DNA of 64,000 nucleotides. Source: Marinobacterium lacunae (lineage in GTDB: Bacteria; Pseudomonadota; Gammaproteobacteria; Pseudomonadales; Balneatricaceae). Within the stretch, counting starts at the first letter, position 1; each line of letters opens with the position of its first letter. Positions 8,127 to 18,090 of this stretch are shown piece by piece. The position numbers and the translations under genes are program-made. The notes under the pieces were generated by a model. The model searched no databases. It was not told the DNA's origin and saw only the letters and a list, made by a program, of their open reading frames with translations. Where the stretch lies: NCBI RefSeq assembly GCF_000705555.1, contig NZ_JMQN01000048.1:1-64000 (forward strand), written 5' to 3'.

Positions 8127-10868
8127 TCAGTGAGCTTGCTCCCAGTTATCGCCCGCCTGCGCCTCAACCAGTAATGGCACGTCCAGCTGTACCGTTTTTT
8201 CCATCAGCGGATGCACCTGCGCGAGAAACGCGTCGACTTCGGATTCTCGTACCTCAAATACCAGTTCGTCATGCACCTGCATGATCATGCGGGCATCGAA
8301 CCCGCTCTGACGCAGCCAGTTGTCGACACTGACCATCGCCTTCTTGATGATATCGGCCGCCGTCCCCTGCATCGGCGCGTTGATCGCGGTGCGCTCCGCG
8401 GCTTGGCGGCTCATTGGGTTACGGGCGTTGATCTCGGGCAGATAGAGTCGGCGACCGAAGATGGTCTCGACGTAACCCTGCTCGCGCGCCTTCTCGCGGG
8501 TGCTGTCCATATAACGTTGCACGCCGGGGTAGGTCTCGAAATAGTGATCGATATAGGTCTGAGCCTCCTTGCGCCCCAGCCCCAACTGTTTGGCAAGACC
8601 AAACGCCGACATACCGTAGATCAGTCCGAAGTTGATCGCCTTGGCGCTTCGACGCTGATCCGAGGTGACCTCATCACGCGACACCTTGAACACCTCGGAG
8701 GCTGTTGCCCTGTGGATATCTTCGCCGTGCGCAAAAGCCTCCAGCAGCCCCTTATCACCGGACAGGTGCGCCATGATACGCAGCTCGATCTGCGAATAGT
8801 CCGCCGCCACGATCTTGTAGCCCTCAGGTGCAATGAACGCCTGGCGAATACGACGCCCCTCACTCGTGCGCACCGGAATGTTCTGCAGATTGGGATCAGA
8901 GGATGACAGACGTCCTGTGGCCGTCACCGCCTGATGGTAGGAGGTGTGGATTCGCCCTGTCCCCTTGTTAATCATCTGCGGCAGTTTGTCGGTATAGGTC
9001 GACTTCAGCTTGCTTAAGCCCCGGTGCTCGATGATTACCTTCGGCAACGGATAGTCCAGCGCCAGCTCCTGAAGCACCTCTTCCGCCGTGGAGGGTGCCC
9101 CTTTGGGGGTCTTCTTCCTCACCGGCAGCCCCTGTTTCTCGAACAGGATCTCCTGCAACTGCTTGGTCGAGCTCAGGTTGAACGGACCGCCCGCCAGCTC
9201 ATGCGCCTCGATCTCCAGCTCCTTGAGCCGCTGTTCAATCTCCATGCTCTGCTGCGCCAGCAAGGTGGCATCCACCAGCGCGCCGTTGCGCTCGATACGC
9301 GACAGCACCGGGACCAGCGGCAACTCGATCTCATTGAGCACCGAGACCAGATTGCCCTCCGACTCAAGTTTTGGCATCAGCGTCTGGTGTAGACGCAGGG
9401 TGACATCCGCATCCTCAGCGGCATAGGGCGCGGCCTGTTCGAGATCGATCTGGTTGAACGTCAGCTGTTTTTTGCCCTTGCCGGCGATATCCTCGAAGCT
9501 CACCGTTTCGGTATTCAGGTAACGCTGTGCCAGCGTATCCATATCGTGACGGCTGCCGGTGGAGTTGAGCACGTAGGATTCGAGCATCGTGTCCGAGCCG
9601 ATGCCCTGAAGCTCAATGCCGTAGTTCGCCAGTACATTCATGTCGTATTTGATGTGTTGGCCGATCTTTTTCAGGCTGGCGTCTTCCAGAAGCGGCTTAA
9701 GCTGCGCGAGTACCGCCTTGCGGTCAAGCTGATCCGGCGCGCCGACATAGTCGTGCGCCAGCGGCACGTAAGCTGCCTTGCCCGCCTCGACGGCGAAGGA
9801 CACACCGACGATCTCGGCCTCCATATAGTTGAGGCTGGTGGTTTCGGTATCGAAGGCAAAACTGCCCACCGCTCTCAACCTGTCCAGCCAGCGATCCAGT
9901 TCAGCCTGTTCAAAAACCGTCTCATACTCGATCTCCAGCGCCGGTGTTTGTTCAACTGCCGCATCAGAGGCCGGTGAACTTTCAGCACGCTCAAGTTCGG
10001 TAACCCAGGTTCTAAACTCGAAGCGTTTGAACAGCTCCAGCAGTTTTTCCCTGTCGGGTGCAGGCAGGGTGATATCACCCAATCCGACATGCAGCTCAAC
10101 ATCGGTCTTGATGGTGGCCAACAGGTAGGAGAGCTCCGCCATTTCGCGGTTCTCTTCCAGTTTCTTGGGCATGGTTTTGGCGCCGCGAAAGCCAAGATCC
10201 GGAATCTTGTCGAGATTTTCATAGAGGTCCTTAATACCGCCGATCCCCTGCAACAGCGCCAGCGCGGTTTTCTCGCCGACACCCGGTACGCCGGGAATGT
10301 TGTCGACCTTGTCACCCATCAATGCCAGATAATCGATGATCAACTCTGGCTCGATGCCGTATTTTTCGCGCACGCCTTCCACATCCATCACCGTATCGGT
10401 CATGGTGTTGATCAGTGTCACCTTGGCATCGACCAGCTGCGCCATGTCCTTGTCGCCGGTGGAGATCACCACATCACAGCAGGCCGCTTCCGCCTGACGC
10501 GCCAGCGTACCGATCACATCGTCGGCTTCGACCCCCTCCTCAACGAACATCGGGATACCCATGGCGCGGATAATGTCGTGAATAGGCCCGATCTGGTCGC
10601 GCAGATCATCCGGCATTGGCGGGCGTTGCGCCTTATACTCGGTATAGAGATCGTCGCGGAACGTCTTGCCCTTGGCATCGAACACCACGGCGACTGGGCT
10701 ATCGGGATATTGCTTGAGCAAACTGCGCATCATCGAGGTCACCACGCGCACCGCGCCGGTGGGGAAACCCTCTGCCGTTCTCAGGTCTGCCTGCTGGGAG
10801 GCGAAGAAGGCTCTATATAAATAGGAGGAGCCGTCTACTAGAATAACGGGAGGTTTCTGTGCGCTCAT
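8127..10868 (-). CDS. polA: DNA polymerase I
   Basis: Repair and Okazaki-fragment polymerase. From the ATG at 10868 the protein has 913 residues, against 928 in E. coli. It has an N-terminal 5' nuclease domain with the [11 protein letters not shown] start, and a proofreading 3'-5' exonuclease domain whose acidic DTE motif is intact. The family A polymerase domain has [26 protein letters not shown], the O-helix [14 protein letters not shown] and the catalytic [10 protein letters not shown]. The frame is open to 10943 but the upstream codons are promoter DNA. Divergent from the DUF2782 gene. Confidence 0.98.
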   Translation of the reverse strand: MSAQKPPVILVDGSSYLYRAFFASQQADLRTAEGFPTGAVRVVTSMMRSLLKQYPDSPVAVVFDAKGKTFRDDLYTEYKAQRPPMPDDLRDQIGPIHDIIRAMGIPMFVEEGVEADDVIGTLARQAEAACCDVVISTGDKDMAQLVDAKVTLINTMTDTVMDVEGVREKYGIEPELIIDYLALMGDKVDNIPGVPGVGEKTALALLQGIGGIKDLYENLDKIPDLGFRGAKTMPKKLEENREMAELSYLLATIKTDVELHVGLGDITLPAPDREKLLELFKRFEFRTWVTELERAESSPASDAAVEQTPALEIEYETVFEQAELDRWLDRLRAVGSFAFDTETTSLNYMEAEIVGVSFAVEAGKAAYVPLAHDYVGAPDQLDRKAVLAQLKPLLEDASLKKIGQHIKYDMNVLANYGIELQGIGSDTMLESYVLNSTGSRHDMDTLAQRYLNTETVSFEDIAGKGKKQLTFNQIDLEQAAPYAAEDADVTLRLHQTLMPKLESEGNLVSVLNEIELPLVPVLSRIERNGALVDATLLAQQSMEIEQRLKELEIEAHELAGGPFNLSSTKQLQEILFEKQGLPVRKKTPKGAPSTAEEVLQELALDYPLPKVIIEHRGLSKLKSTYTDKLPQMINKGTGRIHTSYHQAVTATGRLSSSDPNLQNIPVRTSEGRRIRQAFIAPEGYKIVAADYSQIELRIMAHLSGDKGLLEAFAHGEDIHRATASEVFKVSRDEVTSDQRRSAKAINFGLIYGMSAFGLAKQLGLGRKEAQTYIDHYFETYPGVQRYMDSTREKAREQGYVETIFGRRLYLPEINARNPMSRQAAERTAINAPMQGTAADIIKKAMVSVDNWLRQSGFDARMIMQVHDELVFEVRESEVDAFLAQVHPLMEKTVQLDVPLLVEAQAGDNWEQAH

Positions 10869-10932
10869 CGGTGGTTTCCATCGACTGGTGAATTCTGGTG
10901 CGGGCTTGTCCAGCCTGCCGCAAGGGCCCACA

Positions 10933-10962
10933 ATCATAGACAAATAAGGCCGCTTCCACCAA
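10933..10962 (-). promoter_or_regulatory. Candidate sigma-70 promoter of polA
   Basis: Minus strand TTGGTG (10962-10957), 18-base spacer, TATGAT (10938-10933), about 65 bases before the polA start codon. The hexamers match the consensus reasonably, but nothing else supports the call. Confidence 0.4.
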
Positions 10963-10997
10963 TGTACGACGGCCTTTGTTCAAACAGGGAAAATGCA

Positions 10998-11282
10998 ATG
11001 ATGAAAGAGTTTCTGCTGGCGGGACTGCTGGCCATGGCTCCGTTGGCGCAGGCCGAGGTCGTAACCAATACCGAGACCAGCGAACCCGAGATCACAATCT
11101 CCCACGACAAGGAAGCCACCTACTACGAGTACAAGATTAACGGCCAGCTCAAGGAGATAAAAGTGGTGCCCAAGGTCGGCAAGCCCTACTACCTTGTACC
11201 GGCCCCGGGCTCAGGCGACGAGTACATTCGTGCCGAAAAATCACAAATCCTCCTGCCCAAATGGGTCATTTTCAGCTGGTAA
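10998..11282 (+). CDS. DUF2782 family periplasmic protein
   Basis: A 94-residue protein with an N-terminal signal peptide (LLAGLLAMAPLAQA) and a small soluble domain rich in beta-prone residues (ISHDKEATYYEYKINGQLKEIKVVPKVGKPYYL). This matches the uncharacterised DUF2782 family, usually found between polA and thrB in pseudomonads, as here. ATG 10998 and ATG 11001 are both possible behind AGGGA. It ends 9 bases before thrB, so the two are probably co-transcribed. Function unknown. Confidence 0.8.
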   Translation: MMKEFLLAGLLAMAPLAQAEVVTNTETSEPEITISHDKEATYYEYKINGQLKEIKVVPKVGKPYYLVPAPGSGDEYIRAEKSQILLPKWVIFSW

Positions 11283-11291
11283 CAATCGATC

Positions 11292-12266
11292 GTGGCAGTC
11301 TACACCTCCGTATCCAAGGCCGAGCTGAACAAGCTGCTGGCTGATTATGACCTTGGCATCTGCGTCGACCTCAAGGGGATCGATGGCGGCATCGAGAACA
11401 CCAACTATTTCGTCACGCTGGAGCACGAGGGCGCGCGCGCAGAATATGTACTGACACTGTTCGAAGAGTTCAGCTACGACGAGATGCCTTTCTTTGTGGA
11501 ACTGGGCAAATGGCTGGCCGAGCGCGATGTCCCTGTGCCCTATGCCATCGAGGACCGCAACGGCATTGGTCTGAAGCAGCTCTGTGGCCGTCCCGCCTTT
11601 TTACAGCCGCGATTCAAAGGTGGCCACGTCGCTCAGCAGGAGCTCACCCCTGAGCACTGTGCCAGTATCGGCAAGGCACTGGCCCGACTGCACCTGGCCG
11701 GGAAAGACTTCTACCTGACCCGCCAGGCCCATCGAGGTGTTTTCTGGTGGCGCAGGGAGAGCGAAAGCATCGCGCATCACCTGAGCGAAGAGGATGCCAA
11801 CCTGCTGCGTGAAGAGGTCCGCCTGTTCGATGAGTTGCGCCAGAGTGCGGAACAGCTGCCGATGGGCATCACCCACGGTGACCTGTTCCACGACAACGCC
11901 CTGTTCGTCGGCAACGACGTCGAGGCGATTCTGGATATCTACAACGCCGCCACCGCTTATTGGCTCTATGATCTCGCCATCGTCGCCAACGACTGGTGCG
12001 TCAAACCCGACGGTAGCATCGATAGCGCGCGCGAGCGTGCCCTGCTCGACGCATATGCCAGTGTACGCCCGTTCAACGACGCCGAGCATCAGGCTTGGCC
12101 GCAGCTGTGCCGTACGGCTGCGATGCGTTTCTGGCTCTCACGCCTGATTCCCTGGCTTGGCATCGCGCAGGCATCACGCCAAGGGGGCGAGATGAAACTC
12201 AAGGACCCAGACGAGCTCAAACGCATACTGCTCGCACGTATCGCCCATCCGGCGCGCCTGAGCTGA
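11292..12266 (+). CDS. thrB: Homoserine kinase, choline-kinase-fold type
   Basis: Phosphorylates homoserine on the way to threonine. This is the APH/choline-kinase-fold ThrB of pseudomonads and rhizobia, not the GHMP-fold enzyme of E. coli. Signs are the phosphotransferase loop THGDLFHDNALF near residues 196-207, the following ILDIYNAATAYWLYDLAI metal-binding segment, and the N-terminal GIENTNYFV block. The start is GTG 11292, right after the DUF2782 stop, with no clear ribosome site, which suggests translational coupling. 324 residues, usual length. Confidence 0.92.
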   Translation: MAVYTSVSKAELNKLLADYDLGICVDLKGIDGGIENTNYFVTLEHEGARAEYVLTLFEEFSYDEMPFFVELGKWLAERDVPVPYAIEDRNGIGLKQLCGRPAFLQPRFKGGHVAQQELTPEHCASIGKALARLHLAGKDFYLTRQAHRGVFWWRRESESIAHHLSEEDANLLREEVRLFDELRQSAEQLPMGITHGDLFHDNALFVGNDVEAILDIYNAATAYWLYDLAIVANDWCVKPDGSIDSARERALLDAYASVRPFNDAEHQAWPQLCRTAAMRFWLSRLIPWLGIAQASRQGGEMKLKDPDELKRILLARIAHPARLS

Positions 12267-12278
12267 ACCATGATCGAT

Positions 12279-12302
12279 AATGGCCCCGGAAACGGGGCCA
12301 TT
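12279..12302 (+). terminator. Terminator hairpin after thrB
   Basis: Ten perfect base pairs (AATGGCCCCG with CGGGGCCATT) around a GAAA tetraloop, starting 12 bases past the thrB stop. The T-run is short (TTT), but stem stability and position support termination before the uvrD promoter. Confidence 0.7.
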
Positions 12303-12304
12303 TC

Positions 12305-12320
12305 CTGTATACTTTTCCAG
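12305..12320 (+). promoter_or_regulatory. LexA (SOS) box upstream of uvrD
   Basis: CTGTATACTTTTCCAG fits the CTG-N10-CAG frame of the gammaproteobacterial LexA operator, with TA on its right flank. It lies 59 bases before the uvrD start and overlaps the -35 of the best promoter. The E. coli uvrD operator has the same CTGTATA left half, and uvrD is a known SOS gene there. Confidence 0.65.
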
Positions 12321-12342
12321 TATTCCGTCACTTCGGTATACT
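12314..12342 (+). promoter_or_regulatory. Candidate sigma-70 promoter of uvrD
   Basis: TTTCCA, a 17-base spacer and TATACT (12337-12342). The -10 is close to consensus, the -35 moderate. The LexA-like site covers the -35, so LexA bound there should block polymerase. Confidence 0.5.
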
Positions 12343-12378
12343 GCCCTTTCCTTTCATACACCTGACTGCACAGATCCC

Positions 12379-14598
12379 ATGGACGTTACCCACATCATCG
12401 ACTCCCTCAACGATGCCCAGCGCCAGGCGGTCACCGCCGACGTGAAGAACCTGCTGGTACTGGCCGGCGCCGGGTCCGGCAAGACCCGCGTGCTGGTGCA
12501 CCGTATCGCCTGGCTCATCGAAGCCGAGGGGATCTCGCCCTACTCGATCATGGCGGTAACCTTCACCAACAAGGCGGCTCGTGAGATGCGCGGGCGTATC
12601 GAACATCTGCTTGGGCTCAACACCCACGGCATGTGGGTCGGCACCTTCCACGGCCTTGCGCACCGTCTGTTGCGGGCGCACTGGCAGGATGCCGGGTTGC
12701 GGGACAACTTCCAGATCATGGACAGCGATGATCAGCTGCGTCTGGTCAAGCGTCTGTGTAAAGAGATGAATCTGGACGAAAACCGCTGGCCACCAAAGCA
12801 GATGCAGTGGTACATCAACGCGCAGAAGGATGAAGGGCTGCGCAGCAAACATATCGAACGCAGCGGCGATCTGTTTCAGGACACCATGGTCCGCGTCTAT
12901 GAAGCCTACGAAGAGGCCTGCGAGCGCGGCGGCATGATCGATTTCGGTGAGCTGCTGCTGCGCGCACTCGAGCTGCTGCGCGATCGTGCACCGGCACTGC
13001 TCAAGCACTACCGCGAACGCTTCCGCTATGTGTTGGTGGACGAGTTTCAGGATACCAACGCCATTCAGTACGCCTGGCTGCGCCTGCTGTGCGAAGGTGA
13101 CGACAAACTGATGGCGGTGGGCGACGACGACCAGTCGATCTACGGCTGGCGTGGCGCGCGAATCGAAAACATCCAGAACCTGCCGGAGCACTTCCCTGGC
13201 ACCGAAACTATCCGCCTGGAACAGAATTACCGCTCCACTGCCAACATACTGGGCGCTGCCAACGCCGTCATCCGCAACAACTTCGGACGCCTCGGCAAGG
13301 AGTTGTGGACAGATCTGGGCGATGGCGAAGCGATCAGCCTATACGCGGCCTTTAACGAGCAGGATGAAGCCCGGTTCATCATCGACCAGATCAGCAAGTG
13401 GATTGACGAGGGCAACCGCCGTGACGAGAGCGCCATTCTCTACCGCTCCAACGCCCAGTCCCGTGTACTTGAGGAAACCCTGATACGCGCCGGTATCCCC
13501 TACCGCATCTACGGTGGCCAGCGCTTCTACGACCGCCTCGAGATCAAGAACGCGCTTGCCTATATGCGTCTGGTAGCCAACCGCGACGATGACACCGCCA
13601 TGGAGCGCGTGATCAACGTGCCCACCCGAGGCATCGGCACCCGCACCATCGAGCAGATTCGCGAACATGCGCGGGCCGAAGGCGTCTCCATGTGGCGCGC
13701 GGCCAACGAGATCATCGAGTACGGCAAACTCGCCGCCCGCGCCGGCAACGCCCTGCAGGGGTTTCTCGATCTGGTCAACAACCTGGACAGCGCTACCCGC
13801 GATACCGAGCTCCATGAGCAGACCGAGCATGTGATTCAGCACTCGGGCCTTATTGCGCACCACGAAAAAGAGAAAGGCGAGAAAGCGCAGTCGCGTATCG
13901 AGAACCTTGAAGAACTGGTCACTGCCGCACGTCAGTTTGCAGGACAGTGGCAGGAGGACGAAGCACCCGAGGGGTTCAACTCGGTACTGGCGGCGTTTCT
14001 CGATCAGGCGGCACTCGATGCGGGTGACGCTCAGGCCGATGTTCACACCGACAGCGTACAGTTGATGACGCTGCACTCCGCCAAGGGTCTGGAGTTTCCG
14101 CTGGTGTTCCTCGCTGGCATGGAAGAGGGCCTGTTCCCGCACAGCATGTCGGCTGAAGAGCCGGGCCGGCTGGAGGAGGAGCGCCGCCTCTGCTACGTGG
14201 GCATCACCCGCGCCATGAAAAAGCTGTTCCTGACCTACGCCGAGTCGCGCCGACTCCACGGACAGGAGAACTACAACCGGCCCTCACGCTTTATTCAGGA
14301 GATTCCGCAGGGGCTGGTGGAGGAGGTACGTCTGAACGCCACGGTGCGCCGCCCCTACGGCAGCAGCGACTATCAACAGGAGGGCAGTTCACTGTTTGGA
14401 GGCTCTTCAAGCCTTGCCGGCAGCAACATCCCCGACACCGGCATTAGTCTGGGGCAGCGTGTACGCCACCCCAAATTCGGTGAAGGGCTGGTGGTCAACT
14501 TCGAGGGCAGCGGCCCGAAAGCCCGGGTACAGGTTAACTTCGATTACGAGGGCAGCAAATGGCTGGTGGTCGGATTTGCCCGCCTCGAAGCGATCTGA
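12379..14598 (+). CDS. uvrD: DNA helicase II (UvrD)
   Basis: Superfamily 1A 3'-5' helicase of mismatch and nucleotide-excision repair. The 739-residue protein has Walker A AGAGSGKT, motif Ia TFTNKAAREM, Walker B LVDEFQDTN, motif III GDDDQSIYGWRGA, motif IV EQNYRS, motif V TLHSAKGLEFP and motif VI VGITRAMKKL. A C-terminal Tudor-like segment (GQRVRHPKFGEGLVV...) is the part that contacts RNA polymerase in E. coli UvrD. ATG 12379 starts the conserved N terminus; the longer frame to 12280 covers the promoter. Probably SOS-regulated through the upstream LexA-like box. Confidence 0.97.
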   Translation: MDVTHIIDSLNDAQRQAVTADVKNLLVLAGAGSGKTRVLVHRIAWLIEAEGISPYSIMAVTFTNKAAREMRGRIEHLLGLNTHGMWVGTFHGLAHRLLRAHWQDAGLRDNFQIMDSDDQLRLVKRLCKEMNLDENRWPPKQMQWYINAQKDEGLRSKHIERSGDLFQDTMVRVYEAYEEACERGGMIDFGELLLRALELLRDRAPALLKHYRERFRYVLVDEFQDTNAIQYAWLRLLCEGDDKLMAVGDDDQSIYGWRGARIENIQNLPEHFPGTETIRLEQNYRSTANILGAANAVIRNNFGRLGKELWTDLGDGEAISLYAAFNEQDEARFIIDQISKWIDEGNRRDESAILYRSNAQSRVLEETLIRAGIPYRIYGGQRFYDRLEIKNALAYMRLVANRDDDTAMERVINVPTRGIGTRTIEQIREHARAEGVSMWRAANEIIEYGKLAARAGNALQGFLDLVNNLDSATRDTELHEQTEHVIQHSGLIAHHEKEKGEKAQSRIENLEELVTAARQFAGQWQEDEAPEGFNSVLAAFLDQAALDAGDAQADVHTDSVQLMTLHSAKGLEFPLVFLAGMEEGLFPHSMSAEEPGRLEEERRLCYVGITRAMKKLFLTYAESRRLHGQENYNRPSRFIQEIPQGLVEEVRLNATVRRPYGSSDYQQEGSSLFGGSSSLAGSNIPDTGISLGQRVRHPKFGEGLVVNFEGSGPKARVQVNFDYEGSKWLVVGFARLEAI

Positions 14599-14604
14599 CC
14601 CTCT

Positions 14605-15909
14605 CTACGCGGTGACCGCCCGGCCCTGCTCGGCCCGGCGCGGTCCCGACTGCATGTCAAACAGCCCATAACGCGCCACCACCAGAAAACATACCGCCGG
14701 TACCAGAAACGAAGTTGCGGTTCCCCAGGTATCGATTACCGCACCCTGTACCATCGGCAGGAGCGCCCCACCGAGAATCGCCATCACCAGACCTGCCGCA
14801 CCGAATTTGGTATCAGCACCCAGGCCCTTGAGGGCAATCCCATAGATGGTCGGAAACATCAGCGATAAACAGCCAGAGATCGCAACCAGCGCCCAGACTG
14901 CCGCATATCCGGAGCCGACGGTCAGGTAAGCGCTGAGCAGTGCAGCCAGCACCGAGAGTCCTGCCAGCAGTCGTGAGGCACTGACGTATCCCATCAGCCA
15001 GGTCATGGCAAAACGCGCCAGCAGAAACAGAATAAGGCTGTATTGCAAGTAGTCACCGGCGCGGGCCTCGTTTACCGACAGCGCGTCCATGACATATTGA
15101 ATGGTGAAGGTCCAGATACAGGTCTGGGCACCCACATTGAAGAACTGGGCGATAACGCCAAAGCGATAATGGGGGTTGCGCACCAGCCGCGTTAACGTCT
15201 CGCCGAAGCGCACATCGCGCGTATGAGCCACGACCTTTTCACGTGTGGGGCGGATCTTCAGCGCCGCGATCGCCAGCCAGATCAGTACCAGCGCACAGGC
15301 CATGCCCACGTAAGGCAGCATAACCGCATCCAGCTCCGCTGCCTGAATCGCGCTTAGCTGATCGGCCGCCATTTCGGCTCGCTGCTGGGCTGTGGCCGGG
15401 TTGAGCTGGGTCAGAATCAGGGTCGCGCCGAGAAAAACACCTATATTACAACCGACGGGATTGAAGGCTTGGGCAAAGTTCAGACGTCGAGTGGCGTTTT
15501 CCACAGGCCCCATTGCGATAACAAAGGGGTTCGCGGAGGTTTCCAGAATCGACAGCCCAGCCGCCAGAATAAACAGCGCAGCCAAAAAATAGCCGTAGCT
15601 CATCGACTGACTGGCGGGATAAAACATAAACGCGCCGGCAGCGGCGAACCCGAGGCCCGTCAGCACACCGGTTTTGTAGGAGAAGCGCCGATTGATAAAC
15701 GCTGCCGGCAGTGCCAGACAGAAATAGGCGCCGTAGTACGCAAATTGAACCAGCGCGGACTGGAAGGCACTCATGGTGAATATCTTGCTGAACACCTTGA
15801 CCAGAGGGTCGGTCATATTGGCTGCGACGCCCCAGGCCGCAAAGCAGGTGGTGAGCAGGATAAAAGGGAGAATCATCTCCCGGAAAACCATTGGGGTACG
15901 TGTATTCAT
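14605..15909 (-). CDS. FucP-family MFS sugar transporter
   Basis: Twelve-helix major facilitator protein of 434 residues resembling L-fucose:H+ symporters: FFxWGxxxNxTDPLVK-like start (AAWGVAANMTDPLVK), SILETSANPFVIAMGP, and RLNFAQAFNPVG. Sugar specificity within this family (fucose, glucose/galactose, N-acetylglucosamine and others) cannot be told from sequence alone, and no catabolic genes are adjacent. It converges on uvrD with six bases between stops. It is divergent from the SLC13 transporter across a 240-base gap in which I see no other gene. Confidence 0.82.
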   Translation of the reverse strand: MNTRTPMVFREMILPFILLTTCFAAWGVAANMTDPLVKVFSKIFTMSAFQSALVQFAYYGAYFCLALPAAFINRRFSYKTGVLTGLGFAAAGAFMFYPASQSMSYGYFLAALFILAAGLSILETSANPFVIAMGPVENATRRLNFAQAFNPVGCNIGVFLGATLILTQLNPATAQQRAEMAADQLSAIQAAELDAVMLPYVGMACALVLIWLAIAALKIRPTREKVVAHTRDVRFGETLTRLVRNPHYRFGVIAQFFNVGAQTCIWTFTIQYVMDALSVNEARAGDYLQYSLILFLLARFAMTWLMGYVSASRLLAGLSVLAALLSAYLTVGSGYAAVWALVAISGCLSLMFPTIYGIALKGLGADTKFGAAGLVMAILGGALLPMVQGAVIDTWGTATSFLVPAVCFLVVARYGLFDMQSGPRRAEQGRAVTA

Positions 15910-16149
15910 GGCCGCCTCGCCTGTTGTTTTAGTTTGACCGAACCCTCAGTGGATTCGCTGGCTAAAGACAGTGTCTGTCCGAGTCTGTGATTTCAGCAGA
16001 GGCTTAAAAACCGAGAATGAACACCCCAAGGGGGATCTGTAACATTTGTAACCGACAGGCTCGGCGCTGGTTAGCACACCGGCGGCGCTGTAGAATCCCC
16101 AGCCTCAAAAAATTGACCGAAGAGTCACCGCAGATTTTTTTCAGGAGTT

Positions 16150-17490
16150 ATGCCAGTGCCCGGTAGTAAAATCACCTTCCCTCTTGCCCTGATAGTCGCT
16201 GCGGCGATCTATTTTCTGACCGACTTCGATCCTGCCCTTAAGACCGGACTCTCGGTTCTGTCACTGGTGGCGATCCTGTGGATGACCGAAACCTTCAACA
16301 TCACCGTTACCGCACTGTTGATACCCGTGTTGGCGGTGCTGACCGGCATCTTTTCCGTGGCGGATGCGTTGAAGAACTTTGCCAACCCGATCATTTTTCT
16401 GTTTCTGGGCGGGTTTGCATTGGCGGCAGCATTAAACGAGCAGCAGCTGGACCGTTACATCTCGAACCATGTGCTGCGCATTGCCCGTGGCAAACTCAGT
16501 CTCGCCGCGATGCTGCTGTTCCTCACCGCGGCGGGGCTTTCGATGTGGATATCCAATACTGCAACCACGGCGATGATGCTGCCACTGGTGCTGGGTCTGC
16601 TCAAACAGCTGCCCTACGAAGAGAACAAGCGCACCTACTGGTTTGTACTGCTGGGCCTTGCCTACTCAGCCAGTATCGGCGGGATAGGCACACTGGTGGG
16701 CAGCCCGCCCAATGCGATTGCAGCGGCCGCCGTGGGTCTCACCTTTCTGGACTGGCTCAAGATCGGCATGCCGCTGGTCATCGTATCCTTCCCGCTGATG
16801 ATTCTGGCGCTCTGGCTGGTTATGCGTCCGGATCTGAATCACCACTTCGAAAAAGAGATGCACCATGAGCCTTTAAACGCCACCCAGTGGATGACGCTCG
16901 GCGTCTTCGCGCTAACTGTCTGCCTATGGCTGTTCAGTGCGCCGCTGTCTAAATGGGTCGGGGTGACCAAAGGGTTTGATGCCCTGATCGCCATCGCCGC
17001 CATCCTCATGCTGTGTATGCTGAAGCTGGTGTCGTGGAAATCGGTAGAGAAATCAGCGGACTGGGGCGTACTGTTGCTGTTCGGGGGCGGCCTGACGCTC
17101 TCGGCCATGCTTAAGGAAACCGGCACCAGTCTCTATCTGGCGCAGTCGATCAGTGACCTGTTGCACGGCGCGCCGGTGGTGGTGTTTATCCTCGTGGTAT
17201 CGGGATTCGTCGTCATGCTGACCGAGATCGCCAGCAATACCGCCAGCAGCGCACTGCTGGTACCCATCTTTGTCGGCATTGCCGGTGCCATGGGCATGTC
17301 TGAAGTGGTGATGGCGATGGTAATTGCGGTTGCCGCATCCTGTGCATTCATGCTGCCGGTGGCAACACCGCCCAACGCCATCGTGTATGGCTCGGGCGCT
17401 GTTCCACAGTCACAGATGATGCGCGCCGGTATCGTACTGAATGCGGTGATGACGGCCGTTATCACCGGCGCGGCGATGCTGATGCTTTAA
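16150..17490 (+). CDS. SLC13/DASS family anion transporter
   Basis: Integral membrane protein of 446 residues with the internal duplication of the divalent anion:sodium symporters. Each half carries the substrate/sodium-binding SNT signature: SNTATTAMMLP near residue 137 and SNTASSALLVP near residue 362. Likely cargo is a C4-dicarboxylate, citrate or a similar anion; the exact substrate is not decided by sequence. AGGAG two bases before the ATG supports the start. Its stop codon overlaps that of the convergent thioesterase by four bases. Confidence 0.85.
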   Translation: MPVPGSKITFPLALIVAAAIYFLTDFDPALKTGLSVLSLVAILWMTETFNITVTALLIPVLAVLTGIFSVADALKNFANPIIFLFLGGFALAAALNEQQLDRYISNHVLRIARGKLSLAAMLLFLTAAGLSMWISNTATTAMMLPLVLGLLKQLPYEENKRTYWFVLLGLAYSASIGGIGTLVGSPPNAIAAAAVGLTFLDWLKIGMPLVIVSFPLMILALWLVMRPDLNHHFEKEMHHEPLNATQWMTLGVFALTVCLWLFSAPLSKWVGVTKGFDALIAIAAILMLCMLKLVSWKSVEKSADWGVLLLFGGGLTLSAMLKETGTSLYLAQSISDLLHGAPVVVFILVVSGFVVMLTEIASNTASSALLVPIFVGIAGAMGMSEVVMAMVIAVAASCAFMLPVATPPNAIVYGSGAVPQSQMMRAGIVLNAVMTAVITGAAMLML

Positions 17491-17897
17491 GACTGATGCT
17501 CGGCAGGTGGCAGACGTCGGATGTGACCATCGGCGTCAATCGCCACCTGTACACACTCGCAGGCCGTCACTTTACGTGGCGCTCTGCCATCCGGGCACTG
17601 GCCCCAGCATTCAACGACGATGCGCAGTGAGCTGTGCCCACGCTCCAGCACCCGGGTATAAAAGCCGAGAATGGTGCCTTTCATGACCGGTGACATAAAG
17701 GTCATCCTGCCCACCGAGACCGTGGCAATACGGCCCTTGGCTTCCTGACCTGCGCGAATCTCGCACGCCAGCACAGCCTGGGCACTCACCCAACCTCCGT
17801 AGACGTCACCGAACATGTTCACCGCATCCGGACCGGCCGGGAGCTGTAGACTCAACTCTCCTTCGGGCTGGAGCAGTTGATCATCCTCTATTTTCAT
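17487..17897 (-). CDS. YciA-like acyl-CoA thioesterase (hot-dog fold)
   Basis: Short hot-dog thioesterase of 136 residues. The family block NMFGDVYGGWVSAQAV (cf. NxxGdiFGGWll in YciA) and SVGRMTFMSPVMKGTILGFYTRVLERGHSS carry the catalytic aspartate and the CoA-contact region. It should hydrolyse acyl-CoA thioesters in the cytoplasm; chain-length preference is unknown. ATG 17897 fits the family N terminus; the longer frame reaches into the pstS regulatory region. Divergent from pstS. Confidence 0.82.
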   Translation of the reverse strand: MKIEDDQLLQPEGELSLQLPAGPDAVNMFGDVYGGWVSAQAVLACEIRAGQEAKGRIATVSVGRMTFMSPVMKGTILGFYTRVLERGHSSLRIVVECWGQCPDGRAPRKVTACECVQVAIDADGHIRRLPPAEHQS

Positions 17898-18013
17898 TGT
17901 TCTTGAGCCTGCTCTGTAAAAAAGGGGGCCGAACGTCGGCACCGATACTTTGTTGCAGTGCATTATACCGTTCGCGATCCCGTCCAAAATAGAAATTTAC
18001 GTTTCGTGACACA

Positions 18014-18031
18014 CTGTAACATTGCGGTCAT
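18014..18031 (+). promoter_or_regulatory. Pho box of pstS
   Basis: CTGTAAC-ATTG-CGGTCAT: two 7-base repeats with the 4-base spacer required by PhoB (11-base period). A TATAGT -10 (18042-18047) follows at exactly 10 bases, the spacing at which PhoB replaces a -35 element. Its regulator PhoB is encoded at 27.1 kb. Confidence 0.85.
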
Positions 18032-18090
18032 ATAGCACCCCTATAGTACCCCCACGAATTAAACACCAATGCACCGATCAGGAGCGTATG

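Noticed and set aside
12328..14259. Long minus-strand open frames opposite uvrD
   Set aside because: They are antisense shadows of a GC-rich gene; translations show no domain or sensible composition, while uvrD is unmistakable.
16037..16053. Pho-box-like CTGTAACATTTGTAACC before the SLC13 transporter
   Set aside because: The TGTAAC repeats are 9 bases apart, not the 11 required by PhoB and shown by the three accepted boxes.
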